Of a DNA stretch of 64,000 nucleotides, positions 1 through 8,776 are shown one piece after another (position 1 is the stretch's first letter; the number at the start of each line of letters is the position of its first letter). Source of the DNA: Methylomicrobium lacus LW14 (GTDB lineage: Bacteria > Pseudomonadota > Gammaproteobacteria > Methylococcales > Methylomonadaceae); assembly GCF_000527095.1 (NCBI RefSeq), contig NZ_AZUN01000001.1, positions 4,320,920 through 4,384,919 of the forward strand, written 5' to 3'. The notes under the pieces are model-generated. The model did no database searches, was not told where the DNA came from, and saw only the letters and a program-made list of their open reading frames with translations. The translations under genes were made by a program, and so were the position numbers.

Positions 1-1
1 C

Positions 2-598
2 GCGGCGCTGGAATCCTTGAGCAGCGGCTTGTGCAAGCCGTTCGGACTGCACCGGGACGGCATCAACATCGGCGAGGCGGTCAGCCTGTTTGTGCTGAGC
101 CGGGAAGCAGGGCCTGTCGAGTTGCAGGGGATCGGTTCGACCAGCGATGCCTATCATTTCTCCGCTCCCGACCCCGAAGGGCTGGCGGTCGGGCAGGCAA
201 TGCAGAAGGCCTTGCAGGACGCCGGCAAGCGCCCCGAAGAGATCGACTACCTGAACCTGCACGGCACCGCGACCGTGTTGAACGACAGCATGGAAAGCAA
301 GGCGGTCAACGCGCTGTTCGGCGCCGATGTACCGGCCAGTTCGAGCAAGGGTATGACCGGCCATACGCTAGGCGCGGCGGCCGCGCTCGAACTCGGTTTT
401 TGCTGGCTGTTGCTGAACGGCGATGACGATACGGGACGGTTGATTCCGAACATCAACGCGGATCAAATCGACCCGAAGCTGGCCGCATTGAATCTGGTGC
501 GGCAGGGCGCGGCATTGAAGCGGAGGATCAACACCTGCCAAAGCAATTCGTTCGCGTTCGGCGGCAACAATATTTCGATTGTCGTGGGCCGGGCATGA
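2..598 (+). CDS. Beta-ketoacyl-ACP synthase, aryl-polyene type (ApeO-like), 5' end outside window
   Basis: C-terminal half of a thiolase-fold ketosynthase; the reading frame is open from base 2, so the start and the active-site Cys lie upstream of the window. Both catalytic His motifs are present: HGTAT about 80 residues in, and TGHTLGAA about 35 residues later. The C-terminal NSFAFGGNN motif is typical of FabF-like enzymes. It overlaps the next gene by 4 bases (ATGA). The order KS, small dehydratase, KR, KS matches apeO-apeP-apeQ-apeR of aryl polyene clusters, where these enzymes elongate an aryl-primed polyene on an ACP. The family is clear; the aryl-polyene role rests on gene order. Confidence 0.8.
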   Translation, partial: AALESLSSGLCKPFGLHRDGINIGEAVSLFVLSREAGPVELQGIGSTSDAYHFSAPDPEGLAVGQAMQKALQDAGKRPEEIDYLNLHGTATVLNDSMESKAVNALFGADVPASSSKGMTGHTLGAAAALELGFCWLLLNGDDDTGRLIPNINADQIDPKLAALNLVRQGAALKRRINTCQSNSFAFGGNNISIVVGRA

Positions 599-1044
599 TC
601 GATTTTTTGCGGATGGACGTCGCCGAATTACTGCCGCATACCGGCAAGATGATCTGGCTCGATAAGGTGCTTGCCTGGGACGAGGATTCGGTCACCGCCG
701 AATTGACCGTGCGCGGCGATGCGTTGTTCGGCGGCGGTAACGCGGTGCCGGCCTGGGCGGGCATCGAATACATGGCACAGACGATAGGGCTTTACGCGGG
801 CATCCACGCCAAACGGGTGGGCGAGCCGATTCGGCTCGGATTTCTGCTCGGCGCCCGGCGCTACGAGAGTGACGTGCCCGCGTTCGAGATTGGCTCGACC
901 CTGACCGTGCGGGCCGAGAAAGTGATGCAGGACGAACGCCTGTTGGTGTTCAACTGCGGGATTACGGGCGAGCTTGTTAAAGTCAGCGCCACGCTGAATG
1001 TTTATCAGGCGCCCATCGATATGATAAAGAATGATGATGAATAA
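595..1044 (+). CDS. ApeP-like 3-hydroxyacyl-ACP dehydratase (hotdog fold)
   Basis: 149 residues, the size of single-hotdog dehydratases. It has the N-terminal LPHTGKMIWLDKV segment, which resembles the LPH..PM.LLD start of ApeP and FabZ relatives, and a central helix region around PAWAGIEYMAQ where the second catalytic acidic residue usually sits. It is translationally coupled to the ketosynthase upstream (ATGA overlap) and overlaps the reductase downstream. In aryl polyene pathways this enzyme removes water from the 3-hydroxyacyl-ACP to give each conjugated double bond. Family placement is firm; the pathway is inferred from neighbours. Confidence 0.75.
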   Translation: MIDFLRMDVAELLPHTGKMIWLDKVLAWDEDSVTAELTVRGDALFGGGNAVPAWAGIEYMAQTIGLYAGIHAKRVGEPIRLGFLLGARRYESDVPAFEIGSTLTVRAEKVMQDERLLVFNCGITGELVKVSATLNVYQAPIDMIKNDDE

Positions 1045-1762
1045 GACTGTCTTAGTGACCGGCTCCAGCCGCGGCATCGGCAAGGCGATCGCCTTGTACC
1101 TGGCGGCCCAGGGCTATGACCTGGTGCTGCACTGTCGCAGCCGGCGCGACCAAGCTGAAGCGGTCGCCAGCGAAATCGAAAACCTCGGGCGCGGCGCCCG
1201 GATTCTGCAATTCGATGTCGGCGACCGTGTGCAGTGCGCGCAGCAGCTGGCCGAGGATATCGATGCGAACGGCGTCTATTACGGCGTGGTCTGCAATGCC
1301 GGCATCGCCGCCGACAATGCGTTCCCGTCGCTGACCGGCGAAGAGTGGGACAGCGTGATTCATACCAACCTCGACAGCTTTTATAATGTGTTGCAGCCGA
1401 TCGTGATGCCGATGGTCCGGCGGCGGGGGCCCGGCCGCATCGTGACGCTGTCGTCGGTGTCCGGCCTGATCGGCAACCGAGGCCAGGTCAATTACAGCGC
1501 CGCGAAGGCCGGCATCATCGGGGCGACCAAGGCACTGGCATTGGAACTGGCCAAGCGCGAGATCACGGTCAATTGCATAGCGCCCGGCCTGATCGAGACC
1601 GAGATGGTCGAGGAACTGCCGCTCGATGAGATCAAGAAGATGATTCCGGCGCGCCGGGTCGGGCGGCCGAAGGAGGTCGCCGCGGCGGTCGCCTTTCTAT
1701 TGTCCGAGGATGCGGCCTATATCACCCGTCAGGTCATCGCGGTCAACGGAGGCCTGTGCTGA
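1031..1762 (+). CDS. 3-oxoacyl-ACP reductase, FabG-like (ApeQ-like)
   Basis: Short-chain dehydrogenase of 243 residues. It shows the GSSRGIG nucleotide-binding loop near the N-terminus, the NAGIA motif, and a catalytic Ser with YSAAK (Tyr-x-x-x-Lys), then the IAPGLIETEM segment usual for FabG. Three in-frame ATG codons (1031, 1034, 1037) precede NKTVLVTG; the exact start is not resolved. The gene overlaps the dehydratase and ends in a TGATG overlap with the next ketosynthase, so the set is one transcript. It should reduce the beta-keto group with NADPH in each elongation cycle. A separate fabG lies in the fatty-acid operon at 40140-40868. Confidence 0.82.
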   Translation: MMMNKTVLVTGSSRGIGKAIALYLAAQGYDLVLHCRSRRDQAEAVASEIENLGRGARILQFDVGDRVQCAQQLAEDIDANGVYYGVVCNAGIAADNAFPSLTGEEWDSVIHTNLDSFYNVLQPIVMPMVRRRGPGRIVTLSSVSGLIGNRGQVNYSAAKAGIIGATKALALELAKREITVNCIAPGLIETEMVEELPLDEIKKMIPARRVGRPKEVAAAVAFLLSEDAAYITRQVIAVNGGLC

Positions 1763-2985
1763 TGAAGCGTGTGGTTGTCACCGGCATGGCCGGGCTGTCT
1801 CCGATCGGCAATGACTGGCAGAGTATTTCCGAGCATTTAAAAACGCAGACGACCGGCATCCGCTACATGCAGGATTGGGACAAATACCAGGGTTTGAATA
1901 CCCGGCTTGCAGGGCCGGTCGATTTTGAGCGGCCCGAGCATTATTCGCGTAAACAGACGCGCAGCATGGGGCGGGTCGCATTGATGGCGACCTATGCGAC
2001 CGAGCTGGCGCTTGGCGATGCCGGCTTGTTGAACGATCAGGTCTTAAAGAGCGGGCAGATGGGCGTGGCTTACGGCAGTTGCTCGGGCAGTTTCGATGCG
2101 ATCGCGGACTTCGGCAATATGCTCTTGAACCACAGGACCGACGGGCTGAATGCGACGTCTTATATACGGATGATGGGGCATACCGCCGCAGTCAATATCG
2201 GCCTGTTCTTCGGCATCAACGGCCGCGTGTATACGACATCCAGCGCCTGCACGTCGGGCAGCCAGGGCATCGGCTATGCTTACGAGACGATCAAATACGG
2301 CCATCAGACCCTGATGGCGGCCGGCGGCGCGGATGAGCTTTCGGCCAGTCAGGCGGCGGTGTTCGACACGCTCTATGCGACCAGCCTGAAAAATGACGCG
2401 CCCGAGACGACGCCGCGGCCGTTCGATCTGAACCGCGACGGACTGGTAATCGGAGAAGGCGCGGCCACCTTTATCCTCGAAGAACTGGAGCACGCCAAAG
2501 CGCGCGGCGCGACGATTCATGCGGAAGTGGTCGGCTACGGCACCAATTCGGACGGTCTGCATGTGACCCAGCCGGACAGCCGCAGCATGCAGGGCGCAAT
2601 GCGGCTCGCCTTGGAGGATGCGGGGCTGCCGCCTGCCGCGATCGGCTATATCAGCGCGCACGGCACCGCGACCGAGCATGGCGATGGGGCCGAGAGTCAC
2701 GCGACTGCGGCGATTTTCGGCGCCAATACGCCCATCAGTTCGATGAAGAGTTATACCGGCCATACGCTCGGCGCCTGCGGCGCGCTGGAAGCCTGGACGG
2801 CCATCCAGATGATGAACGAAGGCTGGTTTCATCCGACCGCGAATCTGCAAACGATCGATCCGAATTGCGCCCCATTGGATTATATTATTGGCGCTGTTCG
2901 CAAGCTAGATTGCAGCTATGTGATGAGCAATAACTTTGCTTTCGGAGGCATCAACACCTCCCTGATTTTTAAACGTTGGGATTGA
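1762..2985 (+). CDS. Beta-ketoacyl-ACP synthase, FabF-like (ApeR-like)
   Basis: Full-length ketosynthase of 407 residues. The catalytic triad is visible: Cys in SSACTSGSQ, His in HGTATEHGD and His in TGHTLGACGALE. The start is taken at the ATG overlapping the preceding stop codon (TGATG); a GTG six bases earlier is in frame but lacks support. As last gene of the KS-DH-KR-KS run it corresponds to ApeR. In known aryl polyene systems one KS acts with a partner that may be a chain-length factor; here this copy keeps the Cys, so it is probably active. The Cys of the first KS cannot be seen. Confidence 0.82.
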   Translation: MKRVVVTGMAGLSPIGNDWQSISEHLKTQTTGIRYMQDWDKYQGLNTRLAGPVDFERPEHYSRKQTRSMGRVALMATYATELALGDAGLLNDQVLKSGQMGVAYGSCSGSFDAIADFGNMLLNHRTDGLNATSYIRMMGHTAAVNIGLFFGINGRVYTTSSACTSGSQGIGYAYETIKYGHQTLMAAGGADELSASQAAVFDTLYATSLKNDAPETTPRPFDLNRDGLVIGEGAATFILEELEHAKARGATIHAEVVGYGTNSDGLHVTQPDSRSMQGAMRLALEDAGLPPAAIGYISAHGTATEHGDGAESHATAAIFGANTPISSMKSYTGHTLGACGALEAWTAIQMMNEGWFHPTANLQTIDPNCAPLDYIIGAVRKLDCSYVMSNNFAFGGINTSLIFKRWD

Positions 2986-3016
2986 AACAATCCCGAATCA
3001 ACCCGAGGAAATAAGC

Positions 3017-3379
3017 ATGATAAAAAAAATGAGTTTGCTGTTTGCGTCGTTGATTTTGGTGACCGGTTGTACGACGACCGGGACCTTCAAGGTGCCGGAA
3101 GGCTCCAAGTTGTATATCTATGAAAGGCCGCAGCCGGTTTCGGTCGATGCGGGCGGCAAGGTCACGACCAAGCCGTTTTTCTGGACTGCGGCCGGCATGC
3201 CTCCGGGCGGCGGGATTCCTTACCGTCTGGAAAAAGACGGCCAAACCCTCAAGGAAGGCAGACTGCGGACCAAATTCCGCGTCGTTTCGATCTTTTGGCC
3301 GCCTGCTGCCGCGATCTACTGGCCAATGGGCTTCAATCCGAACATCACCTATGACCTGGTCAACGATACCCAGGAGTGA
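3017..3379 (+). CDS. Small predicted lipoprotein, unknown function
   Basis: 120 residues. A short basic N-terminus and hydrophobic stretch lead into the lipobox VTGC, so the mature protein begins at Cys 17 or so and is likely an outer or inner membrane lipoprotein. The rest is a compact domain with Pro- and Gly-rich turns (PPGGGIPY) and no motif I recognise. A GAGGA ribosome binding site precedes the ATG. It lies 31 bases after the second ketosynthase on the same strand, so it may be the last gene of the aryl-polyene operon. A link to anchoring or export of the pigment lipid is only a guess. Confidence 0.65.
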   Translation: MIKKMSLLFASLILVTGCTTTGTFKVPEGSKLYIYERPQPVSVDAGGKVTTKPFFWTAAGMPPGGGIPYRLEKDGQTLKEGRLRTKFRVVSIFWPPAAAIYWPMGFNPNITYDLVNDTQE

Positions 3380-3444
3380 TCCAAGAATCGTGGCTTGATC
3401 AAGGGTAGGGCGCTTATCATGCGCCTTACCCTGATCAATGGGTT

Positions 3445-3482
3445 GCAGGAGCGTTTTCAGCCTCGGCTAAAGACGCTCCTGC
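3445..3482. terminator. Hairpin between convergent genes
   Basis: Ten-base perfect inverted repeat, GCAGGAGCGT at 3445-3454 and ACGCTCCTGC at 3473-3482. A second, imperfect hairpin lies at 3397-3436. Both sit between the end of the plus-strand lipoprotein and the end of the minus-strand secreted protein. Neither is followed by a clean U run, so factor-independent termination is uncertain. Confidence 0.45.
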
Positions 3483-3494
3483 CAGGTTTGCGGT

Positions 3495-3935
3495 TTACTT
3501 CAACAATTCCAGCGCTTTTTCTGTCCCTTTCTGCTGCGCCTTCGCCGTTGACTTGTGCTTCAGCGACTTCGCCGTCTGCTTGGAGGATTTCGGCAGGGCT
3601 TTGACCTCGCCTTGCAGTTTTTTGACGGTTTCCGAGCCGCTCTTCACGGCTTCGGCGCCCTCTTTGACTTGCTCGGGCGTTGCTTGCTTCGCAGTTCCCT
3701 CGATCGCTTTCTGGGTCTGGTCTTTGGCCGCCTCAGGCGTATTTTGCACCGCATCCTTCACTTGTTTGGCGTCCTTCAAGGCTTGATCGGCTGTTTCGGC
3801 GCCTGCGACGACGCCCGGCGCGACCGCGGCCGCGGTGTTATTGGCCGCCTGTTTGGCTACGCCTTCCAGCAGGCTTTGCTCCGCCATGACGGCGCCGGAG
3901 GCGATCAATAATGAACTAATCAATAAAGCTTTCAT
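3495..3935 (-). CDS. Secreted Lys/Ala-rich low-complexity protein
   Basis: 146 residues with a classic signal peptide (MKALLISSLLIASG, cleavage after AVMA). The mature part is low-complexity and helical, rich in Ala, Lys, Gln and Glu, with many KQA/KAV-like heptad fragments and a Lys-rich tail. The start is set at the ATG with an AAAGG site about 8 bases upstream; an in-frame GTG 15 bases earlier falls inside that site. It probably forms a periplasmic extended helix. No enzymatic motif is visible, and the composition makes homology unreliable. Confidence 0.6.
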   Translation of the reverse strand: MKALLISSLLIASGAVMAEQSLLEGVAKQAANNTAAAVAPGVVAGAETADQALKDAKQVKDAVQNTPEAAKDQTQKAIEGTAKQATPEQVKEGAEAVKSGSETVKKLQGEVKALPKSSKQTAKSLKHKSTAKAQQKGTEKALELLK

Positions 3936-4161
3936 AGAAGAACCTTTCACGAGAGTTGAGTGAGGTTACAGAGTACTGCGGCCAAGCTGAATTAATGATG
4001 AACGAATCCGCGCTGAAAACGACGCGTGAGTTCGTCTGAGAAACAGGTTAGAGGGAGGGTATCAGAAAGAGGCGAACGAGCCGCTATGCTGCTCGTTCGC
4101 CTGTCAAGCGGGGTGTTTACGCAGAAGACGTAAACGGGAATGGATTGGGATTTGCCAACGG

Positions 4162-4183
4162 AATAACGTTTTTAAGCGTTATT
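4162..4183. terminator. AT-rich hairpin downstream of secreted protein gene
   Basis: AATAACG at 4162-4168 pairs with CGTTATT at 4177-4183. It lies 13 bases beyond the stop of the minus-strand gene that follows. The T run is on the plus-strand side, so it is at best a weak minus-strand terminator. Confidence 0.3.
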
Positions 4184-4196
4184 TTTAGCCAGGCCT

Positions 4197-4928
4197 TTAT
4201 TCTGCGGTAATGCTATCGTCATCGCCATGATGATCGTGATCTTCGTGATGATGTGTTTTTGCGGAACGCACGACCTGTACACTCAAAGTGCCGAGGTTGA
4301 TGGCAGCAAGGCTGTTGGCGTTGATGTTCGCGACCGTGCGGTTGTTGCTGTCCGGGCCGAGGATGCCGTCAGCCGCGCTGGCGCTCACGCTGGCTTCGAC
4401 GGTAATCGTGTGATCGCCTTCGCCGACATCCGGGGCAATAAAGTTGAAGTGATTTGCCGAGGTGGTTTCCATGATTTTAGCGATATCCTGGTCAGTAAAG
4501 GCGCATTCGTTAGCCGCCTGAATGAAACCGTCGGCATCGGCATCGGCGCATTGCGTTGTGACTTCGCTGAAAAGAGCATCGTATTTTTGGCAGCTGGTAT
4601 GGAAGCGCACCTTGCCCGGAGCAACCGGAATGCCGTCAATCTTGACCGTGACCTCGACACCGGCGCAAGCCTCCGGCAGACCTTTCTTTTTCGTTTTCGT
4701 GATCAAACTGCTTTCCAGGGAAACGCCGATCAGCAGGCTTTTTTTATCGCCGGGCACCTTCAGGGTAGTGCTCAGAATAGGGGCTGCAGCATCGCCCAAG
4801 CTGGTATCGAGCAACAGACTGGTATTCGAACTGGTGACACCGGAAAAGGTGGCGGCGCCGTCTGCGTGCAGCGATGCCGAGAATAAGGCGGATAAGGTTA
4901 ATGCGCTATATGCGAATAGTTTCTTCAT
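4197..4928 (-). CDS. Secreted protein with His/Asp-rich C-terminal tail
   Basis: 243 residues with a Sec signal peptide (about 22 residues, ending SLHA). The mature region looks beta-rich and carries four or more Cys residues (ACAG, TSCQ, TQCAD, NECAF), suggesting disulfides, plus an Asp-rich DADADG loop that could bind calcium. The last 20 residues hold HHHEDHDHH and then DDD, a likely metal-binding tail. I recognise no named family. The next two plus-strand genes are a ZIP transporter and a GDT1-type cation exporter, so metal handling is a reasonable but unproven guess. Confidence 0.6.
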   Translation of the reverse strand: MKKLFAYSALTLSALFSASLHADGAATFSGVTSSNTSLLLDTSLGDAAAPILSTTLKVPGDKKSLLIGVSLESSLITKTKKKGLPEACAGVEVTVKIDGIPVAPGKVRFHTSCQKYDALFSEVTTQCADADADGFIQAANECAFTDQDIAKIMETTSANHFNFIAPDVGEGDHTITVEASVSASAADGILGPDSNNRTVANINANSLAAINLGTLSVQVVRSAKTHHHEDHDHHGDDDSITAE

Positions 4929-5150
4929 GAATTCGACCTCTGTTTTTATTGACGGGGCTTTGTCGGGTTTTGAGCCAGAGCAAAGGCTGACGGATCATAA
5001 CAGAGCCGGAAAAATTAAAGATTTACCTGGGTCTCAATTCGCATAAGTTTTACTATGGTCAAGCATCACAGGGGGCGGAATTCGCGTTTTACGCGGATTT
5101 GGTTATAATCCCGGTCATTATGAACTTAGCAGGCAGAGGCGGGCGACGCG

Positions 5151-6107
5151 ATGACTATATCCAACCAAAAGTTTAAACAGATGCAGTTGTATTTGGAGGC
5201 CCAGTTAGCCAGGGCGCTTGCCAGTCCTTATTATCAAAAGCTGTTGGCGATGCCGCCCTTGCAGCGCTGGGCCACGGTTGCCGGTTTGTTTCTGGCGTCG
5301 CAAGTGGTCATTTTCGGCGCCTTATACCTGATCTTCGGCAAAGTCGTCGTGATCGGTTTTCTGGCCAGCATTGTTGCCGGTCTCGCGACCGGGTTTGGCG
5401 CGCTGCCGGCGTTGTTTTTCCGGAACATTTCGAATAATCTGTTCAACAGCATGCTCGGCGCCGCGGCCGGCGTGATGCTGGCCGCGACTGCGTTTTCGCT
5501 GTTGGTGCCGGGCATCGGTTTCGGCAATGCGGTCTGGGCCGGCAAGGGCATCTATTTGGTCTCGTTCGGTATGTTGCTCGGCGCGCTGTTTCTGCACTAT
5601 GCCGATCGCCAGTTGCCGCATGTGCATTTTGATGCGGTTTCCGATCTGCGCAAAACCTCGTTCAATAAAATCTGGCTGTTCATTGTCGCGATCACGATTC
5701 ACAATTTTCCGGAAGGCATGTCGGTCGGCGTCAGTTTCGGCACCGGCGAGATGAAAACCGGCATCGTGTTGGCGATCGCGATCGCCCTGCAAAATATTCC
5801 CGAAGGTTTGGCGGTGGCGCTGCCCTTGGTCGGTCTGGGTTACAACAAATGGCGCGCGGTGGGGATTGCGGCCTTCACCGGCCTGGTCGAACCGGTCGGC
5901 GGCTTACTGGGCATCACGATGGTTACGGTATTCCAGCCGATTCTGCCGATCGCGATGGGGTTTGCGGCCGGCGCGATGCTGTTCGTGATCAGCGAGGAAA
6001 TCATTCCCGAAACGCATGGCAACACCGGCGACCGTTCCCGCTATGCGACCTTTGCGTTGATGTTCGGATTCATCATCATGATGATCTTGGACAATATGCT
6101 GGGTTGA
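5151..6107 (+). CDS. ZIP-family metal transporter (GufA/ZupT-like)
   Basis: 318 residues with about eight hydrophobic segments. The two ZIP metal-site helices are clear: HNFPEGMSVGV and, about 40 residues later, QNIPEGLAVALPL. These motifs line the transport path for Zn2+ and related ions in the inner membrane. The N-terminus is longer than in ZupT (an extra soluble stretch and a membrane segment before the ZIP core), as in GufA-type members. A TATAAT box at 5104-5109, about 40 bases upstream of the start, is a plausible -10 element. Substrate specificity cannot be read from the sequence. Confidence 0.85.
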   Translation: MTISNQKFKQMQLYLEAQLARALASPYYQKLLAMPPLQRWATVAGLFLASQVVIFGALYLIFGKVVVIGFLASIVAGLATGFGALPALFFRNISNNLFNSMLGAAAGVMLAATAFSLLVPGIGFGNAVWAGKGIYLVSFGMLLGALFLHYADRQLPHVHFDAVSDLRKTSFNKIWLFIVAITIHNFPEGMSVGVSFGTGEMKTGIVLAIAIALQNIPEGLAVALPLVGLGYNKWRAVGIAAFTGLVEPVGGLLGITMVTVFQPILPIAMGFAAGAMLFVISEEIIPETHGNTGDRSRYATFALMFGFIIMMILDNMLG

Positions 6108-6202
6108 TCCCTGCCGCAGCCTAATGAATCGGGCGGCTTAGGCCGCCTGATACGCTTTTCCTTTTCCTAACTCTAATCACCCCGTCTATACCCACCCATT
6201 GC

Positions 6203-6988
6203 ATGGACAAAGCCGAACAATTACTGCAAAACCTGATCGCCTGGATAAACGGCGTCGCCGCCTGGATGCAGGCTCTGCCGATAGAACCACAGTTACAAGC
6301 GTTTTTAGACAAATTCTCGGCTTTGCTGGCAACCGGCAATTGGCGCGAAATCGCGGCCACCGCGGCGACCAGCTTCGCGTTGATCGTGACCGCCGAAATC
6401 GGCGACAAAAGCCAGTTGGTGTGCATGGCGCTGGCTTCCAAGCACAAACCGTTGCCGGTGCTGCTCGGCGCCAGCGCCGCGTTCGCGTTGCTGAATACGC
6501 TCGCGGTCGTGTTCGGCGCCGCGATTGCCAGTTGGCTGCCGGAGTACATCGTCGCGGCGACGGTCGCCTTGTTGTTCGGCGTTTTCGGCATTCATGCCCT
6601 GCGGGTGACCGATGACGATGACGAGGAGGTCAAGGAAAAAAGCGGGCACGGCATCTTCTTCACGACCTTTTTATTGATTACGGTCGCCGAGTTCGGCGAT
6701 AAGACCCAACTCGCGGTCGTCGCATTAAGCAGCACGTCGATGCCCGTGGCGGTCTGGATCGGTTCGACCCTCGCGCTGGTTACGACCTCGGCGATCGGCG
6801 TACTGGCCGGACGCACGATCCTGCAGAGATTTCCGTTGGCCTTATTGCACCGCATCAGCGGCGTGATCTTCTTGATTCTGTCGGCCTTCGCGGCCTATCG
6901 GGCGTATAACGCTTATGAGGTTGTAAAAGGACAGCCCTTACCCATTTGGGAGATGATAAAGCAGAAGGTGCCGCACTATTTGCAATAA
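6203..6988 (+). CDS. GDT1/TMEM165 family (UPF0016) cation exporter
   Basis: 261 residues. The family signature E-phi-G-D-K-[TS] occurs twice, as EIGDKSQL in the first half and EFGDKTQL in the second, giving the inverted-repeat membrane fold of the GDT1 family. About six membrane helices are predicted by eye, with an acidic linker (DDDDEEVKEK) between the halves. Bacterial members such as MneA export Mn2+; other family members move Ca2+ or Mn2+ in exchange for protons. An extra N-terminal segment of about 45 residues precedes the first repeat. It follows the ZIP gene on the same strand after 95 bases. Confidence 0.82.
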   Translation: MDKAEQLLQNLIAWINGVAAWMQALPIEPQLQAFLDKFSALLATGNWREIAATAATSFALIVTAEIGDKSQLVCMALASKHKPLPVLLGASAAFALLNTLAVVFGAAIASWLPEYIVAATVALLFGVFGIHALRVTDDDDEEVKEKSGHGIFFTTFLLITVAEFGDKTQLAVVALSSTSMPVAVWIGSTLALVTTSAIGVLAGRTILQRFPLALLHRISGVIFLILSAFAAYRAYNAYEVVKGQPLPIWEMIKQKVPHYLQ

Positions 6989-7035
6989 GGGATATCGCTT
7001 AAAGTCACTCATCCTGTCTCACGCTTGAACCCCGA

Positions 7036-8691
7036 ATGAACCGCCGCCGTTTCCTGCAAAACCTTGCATTGTCGCCGGCCGCGCTTTACGGCTGCTCGGC
7101 GGCGTCGCGCGATTATTATGGTCAGCCTGAATTCGGCGAGATCTCGATCCTGCATCTGACCGATTGCCATGCGCAGCTGCTGCCGATGTATTACCGGGAG
7201 CCTGCGGTCAACCTCGGCGTCGGCGACAGTAAAAATGCGCCGCCGCACCTGAGCGGCGAGCAATTCCTGCGCCGTTTCGGCATTCGGCCAAACAGCCGCG
7301 AGGCCTATGCCTTTACGCATCTGGATTTTACCTCGTCGGCGCTGCGCTACGGCAAAATGGGCGGCTTTGCACCGCTGGCGACGCTGGTCAAAACGATCAG
7401 ACATTTGCGCGGTCCCGACAAGACCCTGTTGCTCGACGGCGGCGACAGCTGGCAGGGCTCGGCGACCGCGTTATGGACGCGGGGGCAGGACATGGTCGAT
7501 GCCTGCAACCGGTTGGGCGTCGATGCGATGACCGGGCATTGGGAATTTACCTACGGCAAGGAAAGGCTAAGCGAAAACCTGAGACGCTTCAAGGGCGCTT
7601 TTCTCGCGCAGAATGTCGCGCTGACCGATGAGGAAGCCTTCGCGGCCGAAAAGGATGACGCGGCCTTGTTCAAGCCTTATCTGATCAAAGAGGCCGGTAA
7701 AGCCCGCATCGCGGTGATCGGCCAGGCCTATCCCTATACCCCGATCGCGAATCCGCAGCGCTTCGTCAAGGGCTGGCAATTCGGCATCGAGGAGCGGCGC
7801 TTGCAGGCCCTGGTCGATAAGATACGGAAGATGGAGCAGGCCGACGTCGTGATCTTGCTGTCGCATAACGGCATGGATGTCGATCTGAAACTGGCGTCCA
7901 GAGTCACCGGCATCGATCTGATTTTGGGCGGCCATACCCATGATGCGATCCCGGAGCCGATTCCGGTCGCGAATGCGAAAGGCAGAACCTGGGTCACGAA
8001 CGCCGGCAGTCACGGCAAGTTTCTGGGCGTGTTCGATTTGAAGATCGCGAAGGGCAGGCTGCAAGACCTGCGCTACCGCTTGCTGCCGGTCTTCGCGGAC
8101 CTCTTGGAACCCGACCCCGAGATGCAGAGTCTGATCGACAATCTCAGGGCGCCGTATCTGAACGACTTGCAACGGCCTCTGGCCGAGGCCAACGAACTGT
8201 TATACCGCCGGGATAATTTTTACGGCACTTTCGACGGCCTGATTCTGGAGGCGCTGCGCGACGAATACGGCGCCGACATCGCGCTGTCGCCCGGTTTCCG
8301 CTGGGGCACGGTCGTGCTGCCGGGCCAGACGATTACGGTCGAAGACGTGATGAACCAGTCCGCGATCACTTATCCCGAAACCTATGCCGTCACGATGACA
8401 GGAGCGCAAGTGAAGAGCGTGCTGGAAGACGTGGCCGACAATCTGTTTAACCCGGACCCGTATTACCGGCAGGGCGGCGACATGGTCAGAACCGGCGGCA
8501 TGCGTTTCGACTGCGATCCCTCGGCCGGATTCGGCAGGCGAATCAGCGCGATGCGGCTCCATAACGGGCAGCCGGTCGAAGCCGGAAAGCCATACAAGGT
8601 TTCCGGCTGGGCGACCGTCGCCGCTCCCGCATCCGGCAGGCCGATTTTCGAAATCGTCAGCGAGCACCTAAAAAACCGCCGGTCAGGATAG
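7036..8691 (+). CDS. soxB: Thiosulfohydrolase SoxB
   Basis: 551 residues of the 5'-nucleotidase/metallophosphatase fold. SoxB features are the DCHAQLLP metal motif (residues 43-50) followed by a YYREPAVNLG segment, GGDSWQGS, TGHWEFTYG, SHNGMD and GGHTHD. SoxB binds two Mn2+ and hydrolyses sulfate from the thiosulfate-carrier conjugate on SoxYZ in the periplasm. The N-terminus has a twin-arginine-type RRRFLQ start and a Cys at residue 20 (ALYGC), so it may be Tat-exported and possibly lipidated. No soxA, X, Y, Z, C or D gene is nearby. The start ATG follows the GDT1 gene after 47 bases. Confidence 0.85.
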   Translation: MNRRRFLQNLALSPAALYGCSAASRDYYGQPEFGEISILHLTDCHAQLLPMYYREPAVNLGVGDSKNAPPHLSGEQFLRRFGIRPNSREAYAFTHLDFTSSALRYGKMGGFAPLATLVKTIRHLRGPDKTLLLDGGDSWQGSATALWTRGQDMVDACNRLGVDAMTGHWEFTYGKERLSENLRRFKGAFLAQNVALTDEEAFAAEKDDAALFKPYLIKEAGKARIAVIGQAYPYTPIANPQRFVKGWQFGIEERRLQALVDKIRKMEQADVVILLSHNGMDVDLKLASRVTGIDLILGGHTHDAIPEPIPVANAKGRTWVTNAGSHGKFLGVFDLKIAKGRLQDLRYRLLPVFADLLEPDPEMQSLIDNLRAPYLNDLQRPLAEANELLYRRDNFYGTFDGLILEALRDEYGADIALSPGFRWGTVVLPGQTITVEDVMNQSAITYPETYAVTMTGAQVKSVLEDVADNLFNPDPYYRQGGDMVRTGGMRFDCDPSAGFGRRISAMRLHNGQPVEAGKPYKVSGWATVAAPASGRPIFEIVSEHLKNRRSG

Positions 8692-8776
8692 CCCGCTGCG
8701 GTCGATACGGGTATGATGGTCCTGTACTCCTTTCTGCCTATCCCATGTCCTTTGACCAAGCGCTTCGCAATGCTTT

